Below are positions 7,884 to 16,807 of a stretch of 29,535 nucleotides of DNA, in pieces. The notes beneath the pieces were generated by a model. That model did not search any database, was not told where the DNA came from, and worked only from the letters and a program-made list of their open reading frames with translations. The stretch covers positions 1 through 29,535 of the forward strand of contig JAEZIT010000029.1 of assembly GCA_023436495.1 (NCBI GenBank), in the 5' to 3' direction. The translations under genes and the position numbers were made by a program. How positions within the stretch are numbered: the first letter of the stretch is position 1; every line of letters starts with the position of its first letter. The DNA comes from Acidobacteriota bacterium. Its GTDB lineage: Bacteria > Acidobacteriota > Blastocatellia > Pyrinomonadales > Pyrinomonadaceae.

Positions 7884-8998
7884 TCTTTAAGATACTTCTC
7901 GGTAAAATCGATATTCAATTCCACCCACAGCGGAAGATGGTCCGACATTTGCCAGGTCCTCCACTTTTTCGCGAAATACTTTTTGCGTTCAGCGTCGGTT
8001 GAGCCCCATTTTTTCTTGATATTGGAAGCATCGTAATAAATTTTCCAATCGGCCTCGCGGTAGACTGATTTATAATAGTTTATTACGCCGGCCTTTTTCC
8101 TGCTTTTTCCGAGTTCTAATTCTTTCTTCTCACTGAACAGAGCGATCTGGTCGTAAAATTTGTCGCGGTTCATGTTCGAAGTAAAGTCGTCGTCGTCATT
8201 ATCGGCCGGAGCGGACCCAGAGGCGTTCGCCGGTGATGCCGGATTGTGCAGGAATTCGTCGGGGATCTTACTTTTGGCAAGTTCGCTGGGAAGTATGAAT
8301 TTATGATCTTTCAGGGCCTTCATCGTCTTGTCGGTAGGGCTTACGATGTTCATATCGCCGAGGAGAATGTAATTTTCAAGATCCTTCTTTGCCCGTCCCG
8401 CAAGAAAGCCGGCGATCCTGTCTATTTCCTCGATCCGCTGAGCTTTTCCCGGAGCTCCCTTGCCGTAATATAGATGGACCGTATTCAACGTGAATTTGCA
8501 CCAGCCGCTCTGAAATTTGACGAGGAACGGCGTTCTGGCAAATTGTTTATCTCCGCCAATCTGCAGCTTCTTCGGCAAGACGATCTCGCCGGCGATATTG
8601 CGAAACATGACCTTGTTGCGGTCGTAAACGAACGCCATACGTTCTTCATTGCCGCCGTCGGCTTCGCACGTATCGGTAGCGATATAGTTCCAGGACGGCC
8701 CCAATATCGACATCAAATCAAGAAACGCCGTCATGTTGTTGTTCACTTCCTGGATCGCAACGATGTCGAACGCGGAAATGATCTCGGCCATGTAAAAAAG
8801 AGGTTCGCTGCCGCGCGGGCTTGGATTGAGCCGCGAGCCGCCGAAATCACGGATGTTCCATGTTGCAAGCATAAGCGAATCTCGGATCGAACGTGACGGA
8901 ACGGCGTTCGCGAGTTGTGATCGCAGGCGAGTGATGCCGTCGATCGTGCGGATGCGCTGTTCTTTCGGCATGTGTCTAAGACCGTAGTACATTGGCAT
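7865..8998 (-). CDS. Endonuclease/exonuclease/phosphatase family protein
   Basis: This 377-residue protein has the metal-dependent EEP (DNase I-like) signatures in order: TWNIRDFGG (46–54), AIQEV with the metal-binding Glu84, LNTVHLYYG (171–179) with a catalytic His, LLGDMNI (212–218), YDQIAL (282–287) and SDHLPLWVEL (352–361) with the final Asp-His pair. The hydrolytic residues therefore appear intact. A flexible, Ala/Ser/Asp-rich insertion occupies about 252–275. There is no signal peptide, so it is probably cytoplasmic. The substrate cannot be told from sequence (nuclease, phosphodiesterase or lipid phosphatase are all possible). ATG 8998 is preceded by AGGAG at 8 nt; a second in-frame ATG lies two codons on. 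It is transcribed divergently from carB. Confidence 0.8.
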   Translation of the reverse strand: MPMYYGLRHMPKEQRIRTIDGITRLRSQLANAVPSRSIRDSLMLATWNIRDFGGSRLNPSPRGSEPLFYMAEIISAFDIVAIQEVNNNMTAFLDLMSILGPSWNYIATDTCEADGGNEERMAFVYDRNKVMFRNIAGEIVLPKKLQIGGDKQFARTPFLVKFQSGWCKFTLNTVHLYYGKGAPGKAQRIEEIDRIAGFLAGRAKKDLENYILLGDMNIVSPTDKTMKALKDHKFILPSELAKSKIPDEFLHNPASPANASGSAPADNDDDDFTSNMNRDKFYDQIALFSEKKELELGKSRKKAGVINYYKSVYREADWKIYYDASNIKKKWGSTDAERKKYFAKKWRTWQMSDHLPLWVELNIDFTEKYLKELSGLV

Positions 8999-9248
8999 TG
9001 GCGTGTCTCCTGTCCTATTTAATGTTTGGTAATGATCCGGCGCTGCATGGCAGTGAGGCCGCCGGGTTGGTGAATGCCGCTATGATGGCACATACCATGG
9101 ATGCAATTCAATAGATTTTTCCGGTGAATCTTCAGTTCGGGGCCGAGCCGGAGCAGTGCGGAATTCAAATGCCCGACCGTTTGGATTCGCGGACATTAAG
9201 AGATCTTAAAAAGAATGCTGCGGCGGTGCAGAATTTCGAGCGCAAGGC

Positions 9249-9282
9249 TTAGCTCCGCGGGCCTTTATCTGTATAATAAAGG
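9249..9282 (+). promoter_or_regulatory. carB promoter with an overlapping inverted repeat
   Basis: TATAAT at 9272–9277 has a weak TTAGCT 17 nt upstream (9249–9254). A 7-bp inverted repeat, CCTTTAT (9262–9268) and ATAAAGG (9276–9282), brackets the -10 box and includes part of the AAAGGA ribosome binding site (9278–9283) of carB. I see nothing else convincing in the divergent spacer 8999–9248 apart from the ribosome binding site of the minus-strand gene. Confidence 0.5.
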
Positions 9283-9292
9283 ATTTAGAAAA

Positions 9293-12200
9293 ATGCCAAA
9301 AAGAAGTGATATTCACAAAATACTGATCATTGGTTCAGGCCCAATCGTCATCGGCCAGGCTTGCGAGTTCGATTATTCCGGAACGCAGGCCTGTCGAGCT
9401 TTAAAGCAGGAAGGTTTCGAGGTCGTGCTCGTAAATTCGAACCCGGCGACGATCATGACCGACCCGGAAATCGCGGACAAGACCTACATCGAGCCGCTGA
9501 CGCTGGAGGCAGCGACGGCGATCATCGAAAAAGAACGTCCGGACGCTCTACTGCCGACGGTCGGCGGTCAGACGGGGTTAAACCTGTCGGTCGAACTGTA
9601 TGAGACGGGCGTGCTTGAGAAATACGGCGTCAAACTGATCGGTGCGAACGTCGAAGCGATCAAGGTAGGCGAAGACCGCGAGCTGTTCAAGAAGGCGATG
9701 GACGAGATAGGCATCCCGAGCGCGAAAGGCGGATTTGCGCACACTTGGGAAGAAGCTCAGACCATCGTCGAAGAGATCGGCTATCCGGCGATCATACGTC
9801 CGGCATTTACGCTGGGCGGAACCGGCGGCGGAACGGCATTCAACCCCGAAGAATTTGAAGAGATCGCGAAGAACGGCCTGGCGGCGTCGCCCGTTTCGCA
9901 GATCCTGGTCGAAGAATCGATCCTCGGGTGGAAGGAATATGAGCTCGAGGTAATGCGCGACCTGAACGACAACGTCGTTATTATCTGTTCGATCGAGAAT
10001 TTCGATCCGATGGGCGTGCATACGGGCGATTCGATAACGGTTGCACCGGCGCAGACGCTGTCGGACGTCGAATACCAGAACCTGCGCGACATGTCGATCA
10101 AATGCATCCGCAAGGTCGGCGTCGAGACAGGCGGTTCGAATATCCAATTCGCGGTAAATCCGGCGAACGGCGAAGTGCGGATAATCGAAATGAACCCGCG
10201 CGTTTCGCGGTCGAGCGCGCTTGCGTCAAAAGCGACGGGCTTTCCGATCGCAAAGATCGCGGCGAAACTCGCGGTCGGTTATACGCTGGACGAAATCCCG
10301 AACGACATTACGCGGAAAACGCCCGCGTCGTTCGAGCCGACGATCGATTACGTCGTCACGAAGATCCCAAAATGGGCGTTTGAAAAGTTTCCCGGAGCGG
10401 AAGACGTTCTCGGGACGCAGATGAAATCGGTCGGCGAGATCATGGCGATCGGGCGTACGTTCAAGGAATCGCTGTTCAAGGGCCTGCGTTCGCTGGAGGC
10501 AGTCAAGCCGCTACGGCTGCAGGACGTGCCGGATCATGAACTGCAGGCGAAATTGGCGCGGCCGAATTCGCAGCGGTTCTCATATATCACTTACGCGCTT
10601 CAGAACGGTTATTCGATCGAAGAGGTGCATCGCCTGACGATGATCGACCCGTGGTTCCTGGACCAGTTAAAACAGGTGATGGAACTGCAGAAGGAGATCG
10701 ATGGGCGAGCGTTGGAAGAGATATCGGACGACGACCTGCGGCTGGCAAAGGAATTTGGGTTGTCTGACAGGCGAATGATGTATTTGTCGGGCTCAAGCGA
10801 GCTTGACGTGCGCGAGCATCGCAAGAATCGCGGCGTTGCGCCGGTTTATAAGCGTGTGGATACTTGCGGAGCCGAGTTCGAATCGTTCACGCCGTATATG
10901 TATTCGACCTACGAAGAAGAATGCGAGGCGGACCCGACCGACCGGCGAAAGATAATGATCCTTGGGTCGGGGCCGAACAGGATCGGGCAGGGGATCGAAT
11001 TCGATTACTGCTGCTGTCACGCTTCATTCGCGCTGCGCGATGCCGATTTCGAAACGATCATGGTCAACTGTAATCCGGAGACCGTTTCGACAGACTATGA
11101 CACATCGGACCGGCTGTATTTCGAACCGCTGACGTTCGAGGATGTGATGAACATCGTCGATACGGAAAAGCCTGAGGGCGTCATTGTGCAATTCGGCGGG
11201 CAGACGCCGTTGAATCTTGCGGACAGGCTGCATCAGGCAGGCGTGCCGATCATAGGGACCTCACCTGATTCGATCGACCTTGCTGAGGACAGAAAGCGAT
11301 TCGGTGCTCTGCTGGAAGAGCTGAACATTCCGTGCCCCGATAATTCGAGCGTGACGTCGGCCGAGGAGGCGAAGGAAGTCGCGGAACGGATCGGTTATCC
11401 GGTCGTCGTGCGGCCGAGCTTTGTGCTCGGCGGACGTGCAATGGCGATCGTTTACGACGAGAAGACGCTGGACGAATATATGCGAACGGCGGTTGACGCC
11501 TCTCCGGAAAAGCCGATCCTGATCGACAAGTTCCTGGAACGCGCTGCCGAGATCGATGTGGATGCTTTGGCCGACGAAGATACGGTGGTCATCGCGGGAA
11601 TTCAGGAACATATCGAGGAAGCGGGAATCCATTCGGGCGATTCGTCGAGCGTGCTGCCGGCCCAGAAGATCGCGGAAGAGCACCTGGAGACAATTCAGCA
11701 CTACACGCGGTTGTTGGCTAAGGCATTGAAGGTAAAGGGGTTGATGAATATCCAGTTCGCGGTCAAAGATAATCGCGTCTATGTCCTGGAGGTCAACCCG
11801 AGGGCATCGCGCACGGTGCCGTTCGTCGCGAAGGCGACGGGCGTTCCTATCGCGAAGATCGCTTCGCTGGTGATGGCGGGCGAGCGGGCGCTGGCGGATT
11901 TCGGCCTGCCGGACGAATTGCACGTGCCGCAGGTGTTCGTGAAATCGCCGGTATTTCCGTTCAAGAAATTCGCGGGTGTCGATCCGATTTTAGGCCCGGA
12001 GATGCATTCGACAGGCGAAGTTATGGGCGTCGGGGCAACATTCGGCGAAGCGTACGGCAAAGCGATGGAAGGCGCTGGGCTGAAATTGCCGATGAGCGGA
12101 AAAGCGTTCGTTTCCGTGAACGAGGCCGATAAAGGACAGGCCGTCGTGCTGGCGAGAAAGCTTGCGAAACTGGGGTTCGCCTTGGTGGCGACGTATGGTA

Positions 12201-12517
12201 CGGCAAAGCGGCTTCGAGAAGTCGGGCTTGAATGCGAGGACGTTTTCAAGGTGAACGAAGGGCGTCCGAACATCGCGGACCTTATCCGCCAAGGCGAGAT
12301 CTCGCTGATCATCAACACGCCGCTCGGCCGCACGTCACATTACGACGAACAAGCCATCCGCAAGGCGGCACTGCAATTCAACGTCCCGTGCGTGACGACG
12401 ATAACAGGAGCCGAGGCACTGGTCGAAGCGATCGCAGCCAGAAGATCAGACAGCGGGATAGCGGTTAGGAGCTTGCAGGAAATACACGGGAACCGGCAGG
12501 CCGCTGCTGAAAAGTAA
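9293..12517 (+). CDS. carB: Carbamoyl phosphate synthase, large subunit
   Basis: CarB makes carbamoyl phosphate from bicarbonate, ammonia (from CarA) and two ATP, for arginine and pyrimidine synthesis. The 1074 residues match the usual length. The N-terminal half starts KILIIGSGPIVIGQACEFDY and has an ATP-grasp domain with RPAFTLGGTGGG and EMNPRVSRSSALASKATG. After the central oligomerisation part (WFLDQLKQVMELQKEI), the second half repeats the fold (ILGSGPNRIGQGIEFDY, RPSFVLGGRAMAIVYD, EVNPRASRTVPFVAKATG). A C-terminal MGS-like allosteric domain follows (ALVATYGTAKRLREVG, INTPLGR). ATG 9293 follows AAAGGA by 9 nt and gives the canonical N-terminus; the longer frame from 9215 was rejected. 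carA is not in the window. The downstream cyanophycin genes consume arginine, so the adjacency makes sense metabolically. Confidence 0.97.
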   Translation: MPKRSDIHKILIIGSGPIVIGQACEFDYSGTQACRALKQEGFEVVLVNSNPATIMTDPEIADKTYIEPLTLEAATAIIEKERPDALLPTVGGQTGLNLSVELYETGVLEKYGVKLIGANVEAIKVGEDRELFKKAMDEIGIPSAKGGFAHTWEEAQTIVEEIGYPAIIRPAFTLGGTGGGTAFNPEEFEEIAKNGLAASPVSQILVEESILGWKEYELEVMRDLNDNVVIICSIENFDPMGVHTGDSITVAPAQTLSDVEYQNLRDMSIKCIRKVGVETGGSNIQFAVNPANGEVRIIEMNPRVSRSSALASKATGFPIAKIAAKLAVGYTLDEIPNDITRKTPASFEPTIDYVVTKIPKWAFEKFPGAEDVLGTQMKSVGEIMAIGRTFKESLFKGLRSLEAVKPLRLQDVPDHELQAKLARPNSQRFSYITYALQNGYSIEEVHRLTMIDPWFLDQLKQVMELQKEIDGRALEEISDDDLRLAKEFGLSDRRMMYLSGSSELDVREHRKNRGVAPVYKRVDTCGAEFESFTPYMYSTYEEECEADPTDRRKIMILGSGPNRIGQGIEFDYCCCHASFALRDADFETIMVNCNPETVSTDYDTSDRLYFEPLTFEDVMNIVDTEKPEGVIVQFGGQTPLNLADRLHQAGVPIIGTSPDSIDLAEDRKRFGALLEELNIPCPDNSSVTSAEEAKEVAERIGYPVVVRPSFVLGGRAMAIVYDEKTLDEYMRTAVDASPEKPILIDKFLERAAEIDVDALADEDTVVIAGIQEHIEEAGIHSGDSSSVLPAQKIAEEHLETIQHYTRLLAKALKVKGLMNIQFAVKDNRVYVLEVNPRASRTVPFVAKATGVPIAKIASLVMAGERALADFGLPDELHVPQVFVKSPVFPFKKFAGVDPILGPEMHSTGEVMGVGATFGEAYGKAMEGAGLKLPMSGKAFVSVNEADKGQAVVLARKLAKLGFALVATYGTAKRLREVGLECEDVFKVNEGRPNIADLIRQGEISLIINTPLGRTSHYDEQAIRKAALQFNVPCVTTITGAEALVEAIAARRSDSGIAVRSLQEIHGNRQAAAEK

Positions 12518-12532
12518 CCGCGATTCGTGACG

Positions 12533-12703
12533 ATGATCCATTTCGCGTCAATGCGGATCCGAAAAGGATTGCGAATGGCCGGACTCCGTGCACTTCCGCA
12601 ATCCGTTCCGATAGGCAAGGCGATCGACGACATTGCGTTGATCGCGCAGGCCGTGGACGAAAACGAAATCGACGGGCAGATCGTCTTCCTGCCGCTGCAA
12701 TAA
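12533..12703 (+). CDS. Short uncharacterised ORF after carB (doubtful)
   Basis: This is a 56-codon frame starting at ATG 12533 and ending TAA. It lies in the same frame as carB and 15 bases after the carB stop. The second half (IGKAIDDIALIAQAVDENEI) looks protein-like, but there is no ribosome binding site and I recognise no family. Another frame over the first half also reads plausibly, so this may be a decayed gene fragment. The rest of 12518–12795 holds only a candidate promoter and the cphB ribosome binding site. Confidence 0.2.
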   Translation: MIHFASMRIRKGLRMAGLRALPQSVPIGKAIDDIALIAQAVDENEIDGQIVFLPLQ

Positions 12704-12725
12704 CAGCATAGTTACGCGTCAATTC

Positions 12726-12754
12726 TTGACCAAATCCTCACTTTACAATAACTT
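12726..12754 (+). promoter_or_regulatory. Candidate promoter for cphB
   Basis: TTGACC (12726–12731) is followed after 17 nt by TAACTT (12749–12754) in a markedly AT-rich stretch that runs to 12780. The AGGGGA ribosome binding site and ATG 12796 follow. The -10 match is weak; TACAAT at 12744 is better but too close to the -35. Confidence 0.35.
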
Positions 12755-12795
12755 TAACCTAAGTTTTTTTAATATTTATTGAATCAAGGGGAACG

Positions 12796-13650
12796 ATGAC
12801 GAATCGCATTGACCGCGAGATAATCGGCGGGCACCTGCTTGTGATCGGCGGAGCAGAGGACAAATATAACGAGCGCCGAATTTTGAAAAAGTTTTTGAGC
12901 CTGGCCGGCGACAAGGACGCGGAGGTCCTGATCGTGCCGGTGGCTTCGGATTTCCCGGAATTTGCCGCGGATGTATATACGCAGGCATTCAGGAACCTGG
13001 GCGTGGCGAGCCCGCGTGTCCTTCGTGCGACGTCGCGGCAGGACGTGTTTCAGGCGGACCCGAACGAACTGCTCGACGGCGTGACGGGAGTTTTCATCAC
13101 TGGCGGCGACCAGATGCGTCTGGTGTCGATACTGGGCGGGACGAAGTTCGCGGAAAAGCTGAGAAAGCTTGTGCGCGAAACAAACATCGTCCTCGCCGGT
13201 ACGAGCGCGGGCGCCGCAGGTATGAGCACGTCGATGATCGTCCGCGGCGAATCGACCTCGCATCCGCATAAGAACAGCGTCCGGCTATCGCCGGGGCTCG
13301 GGTTTCTTAAAAATATCATCATCGACCAGCATTTTTCGGAACGCGGCCGCATCAGCCGGCTGATCACCGCGGTATCATATAACCCTTATAATCTCGGGAT
13401 CGGAATCGACGAAAACACGGCGATTATCGTAAACGGCGAGGGTATTCTGGAAGTGTACGGCGCCGGTTCGGCGACGATCGTCGACGGATCGCAGATAACC
13501 TACAACGAGATCGCCGAAGTTGACGATTTTCAATCATTCAGCGTTTGCGGGATACAGCTGCAGATCCTGCGCGACGGCTTGATATACGATTACATCGACC
13601 GTCACCCGCTGCAGCCGCCGAACGAGTTTTTGCTTCCTGATATTGCGTAG
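12796..13650 (+). CDS. cphB: Cyanophycinase
   Basis: Cyanophycinase is a serine exopeptidase (MEROPS S51 family) that releases beta-Asp-Arg dipeptides from cyanophycin. The 284-residue protein shows GGHLLVIGGAEDK (11–23), ITGGDQMRLV (101–110), the nucleophile motif AGTSAGAAGMS (134–144, Ser137) and DQHFSERGRISRL (177–189), all typical of CphB. No signal peptide is seen, so it acts in the cytoplasm on storage granules. AGGGGA (12787–12792) lies 3–4 nt before ATG 12796, a short but usable spacing. It is followed by a four-helix-bundle gene and then cphA on the same strand, which supports the assignment. Confidence 0.95.
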   Translation: MTNRIDREIIGGHLLVIGGAEDKYNERRILKKFLSLAGDKDAEVLIVPVASDFPEFAADVYTQAFRNLGVASPRVLRATSRQDVFQADPNELLDGVTGVFITGGDQMRLVSILGGTKFAEKLRKLVRETNIVLAGTSAGAAGMSTSMIVRGESTSHPHKNSVRLSPGLGFLKNIIIDQHFSERGRISRLITAVSYNPYNLGIGIDENTAIIVNGEGILEVYGAGSATIVDGSQITYNEIAEVDDFQSFSVCGIQLQILRDGLIYDYIDRHPLQPPNEFLLPDIA

Positions 13651-13666
13651 GAAAATTGTCGAATGT

Positions 13667-14088
13667 CGATTTGCGAACGTCGATTGAACTAAACTTCCAG
13701 GAATCCTATATGACACAAACTGAAATGCTTCAACGAACGAAGCGATTCGCGCTTCGAGTGATCCGTCTGGTAAACGCATTGCCGGATAATATTATTGGCC
13801 GTACAATTGGCGGTCAGTTGATCAGGTCTGGCACGTCGGTCGCGGCAAATTACAGGGCGGCATGCCGAGGACGATCGAAAGCGGAGTTTATAGCAAAATT
13901 GGGGATAGTCGAAGAAGAGGCTGATGAAAGTTGTTTCTGGCTGGAGATAATAATCGAGGCCGGTATTCTTCCCGAGCAGTTAGTTTTGCCACTTCATTCC
14001 GAGGCAAGCGAATTGACGGCAATAATGGTTGCATCAAAAAAATCAGCAAGGTCACGATCTTAGATCGCAAATCGAATATCGCAAATCG
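13667..14088. repeat. Inverted short repeats flanking the four-helix-bundle gene
   Basis: CGATTTGCGA at 13667–13676, just after cphB, occurs inverted as TCGCAAATCG twice, at 14065–14074 and 14079–14088, directly after the small gene. The two right copies are spaced by 14 bases. The right copies end 8 bases before the cphA start codon. The span given covers both flanks and the enclosed gene. Confidence 0.6.
13710..14063 (+). CDS. Four-helix-bundle protein (23S rRNA intervening-sequence protein family)
   Basis: This 117-residue all-helical protein has the recognisable core of the TIGR02436 four-helix-bundle / S23-like family: RTKRFALRVIRLVNALP, GRTIGGQLIRSGTSVAANYRAA, SKAEFIAKLGIVEEEADESCFWLE. 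Members occur inside 23S rRNA intervening sequences, as accessory proteins of diversity-generating retroelements, and often as stand-alone genes; no general biochemical function is established. ATG 13710 is preceded by AGGAA at 6 nt and gives the usual N-terminus; a TTG at 13656 would add 18 unlikely residues. It sits between cphB and cphA, bounded by inverted short repeats, which suggests it was inserted there rather than being part of cyanophycin metabolism. Confidence 0.85.
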   Translation: MTQTEMLQRTKRFALRVIRLVNALPDNIIGRTIGGQLIRSGTSVAANYRAACRGRSKAEFIAKLGIVEEEADESCFWLEIIIEAGILPEQLVLPLHSEASELTAIMVASKKSARSRS

Positions 14089-14096
14089 CACTTTCT

Positions 14097-16766
14097 ATGG
14101 AAATCCTCGAAATACGCACCCTTCGCGGGCCGAATTACTGGTCCGGGTATTGGAAGAAACTGATAATCCTGCGGCTTGATATCGGCGAATACGAAGACAG
14201 GCCGACGCACAAGATCGACGGGTTTTACGAACGAATGGCGGAGGTGATGCCTTCGCTGGTCACGCATGGGTGCAGTTATCAGGAAGAAGGCGGTTTTTTG
14301 CGCCGGGTCGAAGAGGGAACCTGGGCCGGACACGCGATCGAACATTTCGCTTTGGAATTGCAGACGCTGGCCGGAATGGACACAGGTTACGGACGCACGC
14401 GCGAAACGGGGACGCGGGGTATTTATAACGTCGTCTTCAGCTATATGGAAGAAGAGGTCGGGCGGTATGCCGGCCGCGCTGCCGTGCGGTTGTTCGAAGA
14501 CCTTGCCGAGGGCCGCCCGATCGAGGAGATCAAACAAACGATCGCGGACGAGGTCCAGCGGATGCGTGAGATCCGTGAGGACGTGAGGTTCGGGCCGTCG
14601 ACGGGTTCATTGGTCGAAGAAGCCGAGTCGCGTGATATTCCTTTCATAAGACTCAACGACCAATCGCTTGTACAGCTCGGTTACGGCATCCACCAAAAAC
14701 GCATCCAGGCGACCACGACGGCGAATACGAACATGATCGCGGTCGATATCGCAGGCAACAAGCACGCGACGAAGAAATTGCTGGGCGATATGGGCGTGCC
14801 GGTCCCCAAAGGCTATCGGATCAGGGACGAGGACGAACTTAAAGGCACGCTTGAAAGCATCGGATTTCCCGTGGTCATCAAACCGCTCGACGGCAACCAC
14901 GGCAAAGGAGCTACGGTAGGCGTCAAGGATCTTGAAAGCGCGAGAACGGCATTCGAAAAAGCGAAGGAATATTCGCGATGGGTGATCGTTGAACAGCAAT
15001 TGCAGGGCTCGGATTTCAGGGCTTTGGTGGTCAATAACCGTCTTATCGCGGTTGCGGAGCGAATCCCGGCGCACGTCGTCGGCAACGGGCGGAACACGAT
15101 CCAGGAGTTGATCGACGAGACGAACGCCGACCCGCGCCGGGGTTATGGCCACGAAAATGTGCTGACATTGATCGAAGTGGACGGCCACACGATGCGGTTG
15201 TTGGGCGCGCGCGGTTACGAATTGGACAGCATTCTGCCGGAAGGCGAGGTGCTGCATTTGAAAACGACTGCTAATATCTCGACTGGCGGTACGGCGATCG
15301 ACCGCACAGATGAGGTGCATCCGGAGAATGTGTTCCTGTTCGAACGCATCGCGCGGATCATCGGGCTGGATGTCGCCGGCATCGACGTGATCGCGACGAA
15401 TGTTTCCGAACCGCTTCGTGAGAACGAAGGCGGCATTATCGAGGTAAACGCGGCACCGGGTTTCCGCATGCATCTTGCTCCGAGCGACGGGATCGGGCGA
15501 AACGTTGCCGAGCACGTCATCGATATGCTGTATCCGACGGGCACACCGTCACGCATACCCATAATTTCCATTACCGGCACGAACGGAAAAACGACGACCA
15601 CGCGGCTGATCGCACATATCCTAAAGGGAAGCGGCAAGACGGTCGGGTTCACAACGACCGACGGCACGTATATTCAGAATCAGCAGATCCTGCACGGCGA
15701 TAATACGGGGCCGGTATCGGCACAACTCGTCCTAAAGGACCCGACGGTCGAGGTCGCCGTACTCGAAACAGCACGCGGCGGCATTATCCGTTCCGGATTG
15801 GGATTTGATTATTGCGACATCGGGATCGTAATGAATATTGCCGAAGATCATCTCGGGCTAAAAGACGTCAATACACTCGAAGACCTCGCGCGCGTCAAAT
15901 CGGTGGTCCCGAGGGCGGTTTCCCGACGCGGGTACGCCGTCCTGAATGCTGAAGATCCGCTTGTCTATAAAATGCGTGAACTTGTCGATGGCCACTGCGT
16001 TTATTTTTCGATGGACGAGAACCATCCGAATATCGAACGGCAGGCAAAACGCGGGCGAGTTTCGTGTGTTTACGAAAACGGGTATGTCACGATCCTGAAA
16101 GGCAAATGGAAGGTGCGCATCGAGAAGGCGGTAAATATTCCGCTCACATACGGCGGCCGGGCCGAATTTATGATCCAAAACGTCCTGGCCGCGACTCTTG
16201 GGTGCTTCGTGCACGGCGTTTCGATAGAGGACATTCGGGTCGGGCTGACGACATTTAACGCGGGAACGGCACAGACGCCGGGACGGTTGAACTTTATCGA
16301 GGTCGGCGACGTGACGGTCCTGATGGATTACGCCCACAATCCGGCGGGATTACGCGGGCTCGCGGCTTTTATCAATAAATTGCCGAACAAATACCGTACG
16401 GTCGTCCTTAACGGTACCGGCGACCGCCGCGACGATGACATTCGCGAACTCGGAAAGATCGCCGGCGATACTTTTGAGCGTATCGTGATCCGGCGCGGAA
16501 ATTACTTGCGCGGGCGGTCTGAAGACGACATGGTCAGGCTTCTGCAGGAAGGCATTGCACAAAGCGAAAACAAAACGCAGGTACGCCTGATCCCGGAAAG
16601 CCGCGACGCGATCCGCCACGCTGTGAAAATGGGCCGTAAGGGCGAGCTTGTAGTTACGCTAGCCGACCGGGTACGCGACGACATCGGCTACGTGCTGGAG
16701 ATCCGCGACGAGCATTTGCAGGCGCGGGAAGCGGAGATGGAATCCATGCAGGTAAAAACATCTTGA
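14097..16766 (+). CDS. cphA: Cyanophycin synthetase
   Basis: CphA polymerises L-Asp and L-Arg into cyanophycin without a ribosome, using ATP. The 889-residue length is typical. An N-terminal domain (MEILEIRTLRGPNYWS; GTWAGHAIEHFALELQ at 74–89) is followed by an ATP-grasp domain (VVIKPLDGNHGKGATVGV at about 259–276; GGIIEVNAAPGFRMHL at 445–460) that adds Asp. A Mur-ligase-like domain follows (ISITGTNGKTTTTR at 490–503; LMDYAHNPAGLRGL; NGTGDRRDDDIRELG) that adds Arg. All nucleotide-binding motifs look intact. The start ATG 14097 gives the standard N-terminus, but no ribosome binding site precedes it: the short repeats that follow the inserted small gene end 8 bases upstream. With cphB before it and an isoaspartyl peptidase after it, the locus covers synthesis and breakdown. 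Confidence 0.97.
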   Translation: MEILEIRTLRGPNYWSGYWKKLIILRLDIGEYEDRPTHKIDGFYERMAEVMPSLVTHGCSYQEEGGFLRRVEEGTWAGHAIEHFALELQTLAGMDTGYGRTRETGTRGIYNVVFSYMEEEVGRYAGRAAVRLFEDLAEGRPIEEIKQTIADEVQRMREIREDVRFGPSTGSLVEEAESRDIPFIRLNDQSLVQLGYGIHQKRIQATTTANTNMIAVDIAGNKHATKKLLGDMGVPVPKGYRIRDEDELKGTLESIGFPVVIKPLDGNHGKGATVGVKDLESARTAFEKAKEYSRWVIVEQQLQGSDFRALVVNNRLIAVAERIPAHVVGNGRNTIQELIDETNADPRRGYGHENVLTLIEVDGHTMRLLGARGYELDSILPEGEVLHLKTTANISTGGTAIDRTDEVHPENVFLFERIARIIGLDVAGIDVIATNVSEPLRENEGGIIEVNAAPGFRMHLAPSDGIGRNVAEHVIDMLYPTGTPSRIPIISITGTNGKTTTTRLIAHILKGSGKTVGFTTTDGTYIQNQQILHGDNTGPVSAQLVLKDPTVEVAVLETARGGIIRSGLGFDYCDIGIVMNIAEDHLGLKDVNTLEDLARVKSVVPRAVSRRGYAVLNAEDPLVYKMRELVDGHCVYFSMDENHPNIERQAKRGRVSCVYENGYVTILKGKWKVRIEKAVNIPLTYGGRAEFMIQNVLAATLGCFVHGVSIEDIRVGLTTFNAGTAQTPGRLNFIEVGDVTVLMDYAHNPAGLRGLAAFINKLPNKYRTVVLNGTGDRRDDDIRELGKIAGDTFERIVIRRGNYLRGRSEDDMVRLLQEGIAQSENKTQVRLIPESRDAIRHAVKMGRKGELVVTLADRVRDDIGYVLEIRDEHLQAREAEMESMQVKTS

Positions 16767-16807
16767 TGGGTTCATTCGCTATAATCCGATAGGAGGTTCC
16801 CAGACCA

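Noticed and set aside
9215..9292. 26-residue N-terminal extension of carB
   Set aside because: It precedes the promoter -10 box and ribosome binding site; CarB proteins start PKRxDI as at 9293.
13656..13709. TTG start for the four-helix-bundle gene
   Set aside because: The added residues come from the flanking short repeat; ATG 13710 has a proper AGGAA and gives the family N-terminus.
14607..15515. 302-codon minus-strand frame inside cphA
   Set aside because: Shadow of the ATP-grasp region; no start signal or motif.
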